A DNA stretch of 8,730 bases, taken from NCBI GenBank assembly GCA_027625125.1, contig JAQBXG010000066.1:1-8730 (forward strand). The letters are read 5' to 3'. Both the position numbers and the translations under genes were made by a program. Positions 5,132-8,730 of this stretch are shown one piece after another. The stretch comes from Pseudomonadota bacterium. GTDB taxonomy: Bacteria; Pseudomonadota; Alphaproteobacteria; UBA2966; CAIVPW01. How positions within the stretch are numbered: the first letter of the stretch is position 1; the number at the start of each line of letters is the position of its first letter. A model generated the notes under the pieces. The model was not told where the DNA came from. It did not search any database and saw nothing but the letters and a program-made list of their open reading frames with translations.

Positions 5132-6634
5132 ATGAACATCGGTGCTACCCCGAACCTCCTCCCCTTCGGTGACCCGGCGCCCGATCCCGACTCCCCGCTC
5201 TACCGTGAACCGCCGCACAACCTGGAGGCGGAACAGGCGCTGCTGGGGGCGATCCTCGTCAACAACGATGTCGCCGCCCGGGTCGCCGGATTTCTGGAGC
5301 CGGAGCACTTCTATCTGCCGGTGCACGGCAGCATCTACGACGCCGCGACGGTGCTGATCGAGCGCGGCCAGATCGCCAATCCGGTGACGCTGAAAACATA
5401 CTTCGAGCGCGACGAATCGCTATCCGAGGTCGGCGGCGCCGGCTACCTGGCGCGGCTGGCGGGATCGGCGGTGACGCTGAATGCCGAGGACTATGGCCGC
5501 GCGATCTATGACTTTTTTCTCCGCCGCGAACTGATCCGCATCGGCGAAGACGTGGTCAACGTCGCGTTCGATTCCCGCGTCGACGAGCCGGCGACGGGGC
5601 AGATCGAAAGCGCCGAGCAGTCGTTGTTCCAGCTGGCCGAAAGCGGCAAGCACGAAGGCGGCTTCCAGGCCTTCAAGGACACGCTGGTCAACACGATTTC
5701 CGGCATCGAGTCCGCGTACAAATCCGACGCCCACCTGACCGGAGTCGGCACCGGCCTCACCGATCTGGACCGCCTGATGGGCGGCCTACACCGGTCGGAC
5801 CTGGTCGTTCTGGCCGGCCGGCCGAGCATGGGCAAGACCGCGCTGGCGACCAATATCGCCTTTCATGCCGCGCGCGCGTTCCGCGAGGAGGCCGGCGAGG
5901 ACGGCGAACGACGCGTCGTGGACGGCGCCGGCGTCGGGTTCTTTTCGCTGGAAATGTCCGCCGACCAGCTTGCCACCCGCATGTTGGCGGAAGCGACCGG
6001 CATTTCGTCGGAAAAGCTTCGCCGCGGTCAGCTTTCCAATGACGATTTTGTCCGCGTCGTCCAGGCGTCGAACGAAATGACGCAGATTCCGTTCCATATC
6101 GACGACACCCCGGCGCTGTCGATCGCGGCGCTCAGAACCCGGGCGCGGCGTCTGAAACGCACCCACGGCCTGGGCATGATCGTCGTCGACTATCTGCAGC
6201 TCATTCGTCCCGCCGGACGCTCGTCGCCGGACCATCGCGTACAGGAAATCTCGCAGATCACCCAGTCGCTGAAGGCTCTGGCGAAAGAGCTGCATGTGCC
6301 GGTGCTGGCGCTGTCGCAACTGAGCCGCGCGGTCGAGGCGCGCGAGGACAAGCGTCCGTTGTTGTCGGACCTTCGCGAATCGGGATCGATCGAACAGGAC
6401 GCCGACGTCGTGATGTTCATCTATCGCGAGGAATACTATCTGGAACGGCGCGAGCCGCGCATGGATACGCCCGATCATGCCCAATGGCAGCAACAGATGG
6501 AGCAGGTCCACAACCTGGCCGAGGTCATCATCGGCAAACAGCGGCACGGCCCGACCGGCAAGGTGCAGCTGTTCTTCAACCCGTCGCTGACAAAGTTCGG
6601 CAACCTGAAGAAGGACGACGCGGCGGCGTTCTAG
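5132..6634 (+). CDS. dnaB: Replicative DNA helicase DnaB
   Basis: DnaB is the hexameric 5'-3' helicase that unwinds DNA at the replication fork and recruits primase. The 500-residue product has the N-terminal primase-interaction domain (PHNLEAEQALLGAIL at 28-42, then HGSIYDAA), a linker around 170-195, and the RecA-like ATPase. Walker A GRPSMGKT is at 229-236, Glu274 lies in FFSLEMS, Walker B IVVDYLQL is at 350-357, SQLSR is at 395-399, RPLLSDLRESGSIEQDAD is at 408-425, and the Arg-finger loop GKQRHGPTG is at 468-476. An extra segment, about 251-267 after the Walker A helix (REEAGEDGERRVVDGAG), resembles the insert of alphaproteobacterial DnaB. There is no intein. E. coli DnaB has 471 residues. 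The Shine-Dalgarno is poor (GGCGG). A three-codon ATGGCGGCATGA frame (5124-5135) overlaps the start, so coupling is conceivable. Its TAG touches the first inverted repeat downstream. Confidence 0.97.
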   Translation: MNIGATPNLLPFGDPAPDPDSPLYREPPHNLEAEQALLGAILVNNDVAARVAGFLEPEHFYLPVHGSIYDAATVLIERGQIANPVTLKTYFERDESLSEVGGAGYLARLAGSAVTLNAEDYGRAIYDFFLRRELIRIGEDVVNVAFDSRVDEPATGQIESAEQSLFQLAESGKHEGGFQAFKDTLVNTISGIESAYKSDAHLTGVGTGLTDLDRLMGGLHRSDLVVLAGRPSMGKTALATNIAFHAARAFREEAGEDGERRVVDGAGVGFFSLEMSADQLATRMLAEATGISSEKLRRGQLSNDDFVRVVQASNEMTQIPFHIDDTPALSIAALRTRARRLKRTHGLGMIVVDYLQLIRPAGRSSPDHRVQEISQITQSLKALAKELHVPVLALSQLSRAVEAREDKRPLLSDLRESGSIEQDADVVMFIYREEYYLERREPRMDTPDHAQWQQQMEQVHNLAEVIIGKQRHGPTGKVQLFFNPSLTKFGNLKKDDAAAF

Positions 6635-6759
6635 TGGTACGATTCCAGCGCTTCGTACCACGAGCTCGCTTGTTGATGGATCAGATGATCCAAGCACTTG
6701 AAGTCGTAATGCCGTACGTCCGCAGGCATTGCCGGTTTCAAGTGTTTGGTTTGATCCAC
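6631..6759 (-). CDS. Candidate 42-residue small ORF
   Basis: On the minus strand a GTG (6759-6757) shares one base with the stop of the pilus gene above (TAGTG). It opens a 42-residue frame, VDQTKHLKPAMPADVRHYDF followed by KCLDHLIHQQASSWYEALES and YH. Its own TAG falls on the CTAG palindrome that also holds the dnaB stop. The composition (His, Tyr, Gln, Trp, few Arg) is unlike the Arg/Pro-rich noise of other non-coding frames here. The stop-start overlap would allow reinitiation. Against it: GC at third positions is clearly lower than in the neighbours, there is no clear Shine-Dalgarno, and the whole frame lies in a palindromic element, so the resemblance to protein may be accidental. No family is recognised. 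Confidence 0.18.
   Translation of the reverse strand: MDQTKHLKPAMPADVRHYDFKCLDHLIHQQASSWYEALESYH
6634..6661. repeat. 9-bp inverted repeat at dnaB stop
   Basis: GTGGTACGA (6634-6642) and TCGTACCAC (6653-6661) are perfect inverted repeats around a 10-nt loop, beginning on the last base of the dnaB stop. No T-run follows on either strand, so it is not a classical intrinsic terminator, but its placement fits a 3'-end stabilising or transcription-slowing hairpin. A CGAGCTCG palindrome follows directly (6661-6668). Confidence 0.55.
6677..6758. repeat. 82-nt imperfect palindrome between convergent genes
   Basis: There are three nested stems. The outer is TGGATCA (6677-6683) with TGATCCA (6752-6758). 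The middle is 6690-6706 with 6733-6749, 17 pairs of which 14 are Watson-Crick and three are G-U only when read as plus-strand RNA. The inner is AATGCC (6708-6713) with GGCATT (6725-6730). TGATCCA also occurs at 6686-6692, giving a local alternative stem. The element fills the space up to the stop codon of the minus-strand pilus gene (6759-6761). It could be a bidirectional terminator, a REP- or MITE-like repeat, or a structured 3' UTR of dnaB mRNA. I see no target-site duplication and no T-run. Confidence 0.6.
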
Positions 6760-7682
6760 TAATTCTTGCGGACCGTCAGCACGATGTTGTCGGCGTAGTC
6801 ACCGGCCGCCGCCGCCGCTGTCGAACCAATCGTCACCTTGAAATCGAACCCGACTCCGTCCACGCCGGTAACGCCGGCGCCCGCCGCCGCGGTCGCCTGA
6901 TTCGGCGACAGATCGATCGGCGCGCCGTCGACCTCCAGCACATAGGGCACTTGGGTTGGATACGAAACGTGCGCCATAACGCCGCGGTTGTCGGAATGCA
7001 CCAAAAATTCATAGCCGGCGTTCGACCGCACCCGGGCGACCGTCGATTGCGCCTCCCCTTCATCGAGGTCGCCGAAGTTCATCTGCACCGACTGGGCCGC
7101 CGGGTCGAACGCGGCCGTGCATCCGACGCAGACTTCGATTTCGTCACTGATCTGTGCGCGAATGCGAATGGAGTCCGAATCCCGCTCGACGTAGGCGGCA
7201 AGTGTGCCCTCGTACAGCCGCACCTCGATTTGGTCTTCGTAGTTGCCGCCGGCCACCACCTGTTGCGGCGAGATCAGAATGTAATACGAAACGTCCTGGT
7301 CTTCGGTTCCGGTCGTCGTGAACGTGCCGCCGATCACCTCGCCGCCGGCGGCGTCGGGAAGCGCCTTCAGCACATGGGTCTGCGACGCCGAATCGTAGAT
7401 TTGATAGTGCAGGTCCGTACCGGCCAGAGTCATCGTGCGGTCGTAGGACCCCGCGACCCCAGTCGAAAAGGTGACGAAGTAGTCACAGGGATCGCTCCGG
7501 CGGTGGCGAACCGTGAATTGCACGGCCTGCGCTGCGCCGGCGGGGCCGAACACGCTGTATTCGCCGGACGCGAACGTGACGTTCGACAAACTCCGCAGCG
7601 TCAACGAGCAGGCGGCCGCGGCCGGTGTCGCCACGAGACCGGCGAATGCGATGACCAGTGCCGCGAGGCCACGGCGCATCAT
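6759..7682 (-). CDS. Secreted two-domain spore-coat-U-type pilus protein
   Basis: This is a probable subunit or tip adhesin of a chaperone-usher (Csu-type) pilus, exported to the periplasm and the cell surface. The 307-residue product has a clear signal peptide: MMRRG, a hydrophobic stretch (6-19) and AAA before Cys25. The mature protein appears duplicated. The first half runs from CSLTLRSLSNVTFASGEYSV (25-44) to GGNYEDQIEVRLYEG (145-159). The second runs from about C188 to GDYADNIVLTVRKN (294-307). The two ends share the G-x-Y-x-D-x-I pattern that closes spore coat U (SCPU) domains. Cysteines at 25, 66, 185 and 188 could form one disulfide per half. The start overlaps the usher stop (ATGA, 7682-7679). 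Two consecutive ATGs make the exact start ambiguous by one codon. Size, two domains and position after the usher fit CsuE, the tip protein, but similarity across this family is low. A plain major subunit is the alternative. Confidence 0.75.
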   Translation of the reverse strand: MMRRGLAALVIAFAGLVATPAAAACSLTLRSLSNVTFASGEYSVFGPAGAAQAVQFTVRHRRSDPCDYFVTFSTGVAGSYDRTMTLAGTDLHYQIYDSASQTHVLKALPDAAGGEVIGGTFTTTGTEDQDVSYYILISPQQVVAGGNYEDQIEVRLYEGTLAAYVERDSDSIRIRAQISDEIEVCVGCTAAFDPAAQSVQMNFGDLDEGEAQSTVARVRSNAGYEFLVHSDNRGVMAHVSYPTQVPYVLEVDGAPIDLSPNQATAAAGAGVTGVDGVGFDFKVTIGSTAAAAAGDYADNIVLTVRKN

Positions 7683-8730
7683 CGTGCGCCAACTTCGGCC
7701 GGCGGCAGGCGCATCAGTCCGGCGTCGAAAATGCCCTCGGCGTCGGCGGGAATCTCGATGCCGATCGGCCGGCCGGGGTGACTGACGAGATTCAATTCAA
7801 ACGCGCCCGCGGCCAGTCCCTCGAGCGTCATGCGGCCGGCGCGGTTCGTGAAGGTCAGAACCGGGGCAAATGCCGCATCGCCCGGTTTGTCGATGCGGCC
7901 GCCGGCCAGGGCCACCGGGGCGCCGTTTTCGTCGAGGATCACCGCGGTCAGCAGCACGGTGGCGGCCGTTTCCACCTCCACCCGCGTGCCGGCTTTGTAT
8001 CCGGGCGCGACCCATGCCTCGCCCGCCCCCAGCGTACGGCCGACCGGCAGAGAGCGCCCGTCGAACACGATGCGCTGCACCCGATACGGAACCAGACCCG
8101 GAAGCACCGCCGGGCCAAGGCGATTGATTTCCGCATCCCCCGCATCGTCACTATCGGGATTGACGCGGATCCTATGGCCAGCCAGGGCGGGGTGGGCGGT
8201 GACGATGGCGAACGCGTCCCGCACCGGCGCACCGATGCCGAACGCCCCGTCGGCGTAGACGAGCGCGGTGCCGAGCCGGACGCCGGCGGCGCGACGGTTG
8301 CCGACGGCGGGGTTGCGGGGATCGGTGGCGCTGGCGCTGAATCCGATCTGGCCGCGCGCGCCGGTGTGGCTGATGTCGGCGGAAATATTGCGTTCGGCCG
8401 GAGAGCGCGTCGTGCCGACGAATGCTGCGACATCGCCGACCGGATGGTCGGGAATGCGCCGCCAATCCATCGTCGTCGTCGCGGTCGCCGTGTCGCGGTC
8501 GGCGGTGACGAACTGGCGCCCGGACCCGGCCAGGCTCATCGACAGGGACAGAAATGCGCTGGAATGGCGGGCGCCGGCGGAGTCCAACTCGTGGCGCAGG
8601 CGCAGACCGGCGCTGGCGCCGGAAAACAGGCCGCGGCCTAGGAACACGCTGAGGCTGCCGCTGTCACGGCGCGCACCCCTTCCGGTCTGCACCGCGCCGC
8701 CGACCGCGAAGGAAAGCCCCCACCCAATGC
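7679..8730 (-). CDS. Fimbrial outer-membrane usher, C-terminal part (partial)
   Basis: Ushers are outer-membrane beta-barrels that take chaperone-bound pilus subunits, polymerise them and secrete the fibre. The last 349 residues are visible, and the frame runs open through the right edge of the window, so the start lies outside. The early part shows alternating beta-barrel strands (GLSFAVGGAV, SAFLSLSMSLAGSG, ISADISHTGA, QIGFSASA). The usher hallmark region follows: GAFGIGAPVRDAFAIV, HPALAGHRIRVNP, then NRLGPAVLPGLVPYRVQRI. The C-terminal domain then has the typical pattern of LTAVILDENGAPVALAGG, FTNRAGRMTLEGL and AGAFELNL. The gene overlaps the downstream spore-coat-U-type gene by 4 nt, as for csuD and csuE. 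I see no frameshift in the visible part. A chaperone and further subunit genes are expected beyond the right edge. Confidence 0.85.
   Translation of the reverse strand, partial: IGWGLSFAVGGAVQTGRGARRDSGSLSVFLGRGLFSGASAGLRLRHELDSAGARHSSAFLSLSMSLAGSGRQFVTADRDTATATTTMDWRRIPDHPVGDVAAFVGTTRSPAERNISADISHTGARGQIGFSASATDPRNPAVGNRRAAGVRLGTALVYADGAFGIGAPVRDAFAIVTAHPALAGHRIRVNPDSDDAGDAEINRLGPAVLPGLVPYRVQRIVFDGRSLPVGRTLGAGEAWVAPGYKAGTRVEVETAATVLLTAVILDENGAPVALAGGRIDKPGDAAFAPVLTFTNRAGRMTLEGLAAGAFELNLVSHPGRPIGIEIPADAEGIFDAGLMRLPPAEVGAR

Noticed and set aside
5124..5135. Three-codon ATGGCGGCATGA frame as a regulatory leader peptide for dnaB
   Set aside because: It is too short to separate from chance. It is noted only as a possible coupling device in the dnaB entry.
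6484..6762. 92-residue plus-strand frame over the dnaB end and the gap, including a 28-residue ATG frame at 6676
   Set aside because: Most of it is an out-of-frame reading of dnaB. The last 28 residues are read from the palindrome and there is no Shine-Dalgarno.
6729..7781. 350-residue plus-strand frame antisense to the pilus protein
   Set aside because: It is a mirror of a gene with a signal peptide and duplicated motifs. Its own translation is Arg/Gly/His-rich with no motif.
7658..8641. 327-residue plus-strand frame antisense to the usher
   Set aside because: The usher motifs on the minus strand are diagnostic. This frame is a GC-rich shadow.

Overview
The window looks like chromosomal DNA from a GC-rich alphaproteobacterium. 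The evidence is high GC in third codon positions, the divergent arrangement of fabD-fabG against rpsF-rpsR-rplI followed by dnaB, an acidic tail on ribosomal protein L9, and an insert after the Walker A helix of DnaB that is familiar from alphaproteobacterial homologues. A Rhodospirillales-like lineage is a guess from style only.

Region by region: 1-441 has no intact gene. Its left half carries what looks like a decayed, unrecognised minus-strand coding sequence. 442-2138 (minus) is a two-gene fatty-acid synthesis operon, fabD then fabG. 2139-2352 is a divergent promoter region with a good sigma70-type promoter for the ribosomal side and a GC hairpin in the leader. 2353-3719 (plus) is rpsF-rpsR-rplI, tightly coupled. 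3790-5019 (plus) is a cyclopropane-fatty-acid synthase placed between rplI and dnaB, where a lipid enzyme is not usually expected. 5132-6634 (plus) is dnaB, the replicative helicase. 6635-6758 is a convergent gap filled almost entirely by two inverted repeats, the larger an 82-nt, roughly 31-bp imperfect palindrome. 6759-8730 (minus) is the end of a chaperone-usher pilus operon: the C-terminal part of an outer-membrane usher, cut by the window edge, overlapping by 4 nt a secreted two-domain spore-coat-U-type protein. This resembles the csuD-csuE order of Csu-type pili.

The window joins three housekeeping themes (fatty-acid elongation, the small ribosomal protein cluster, replication) and one accessory surface-adhesion locus. 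The fatty-acid genes and cfa both act on membrane lipids, but they sit on opposite strands and no shared regulation can be shown. I found no CRISPR array, tRNA, rRNA, insertion sequence or defence system. The points most worth a second look are the palindromic gap after dnaB (and the small ORF inside it), the cfa insertion, and the eroded sequence downstream of fabG where acpP would often be.
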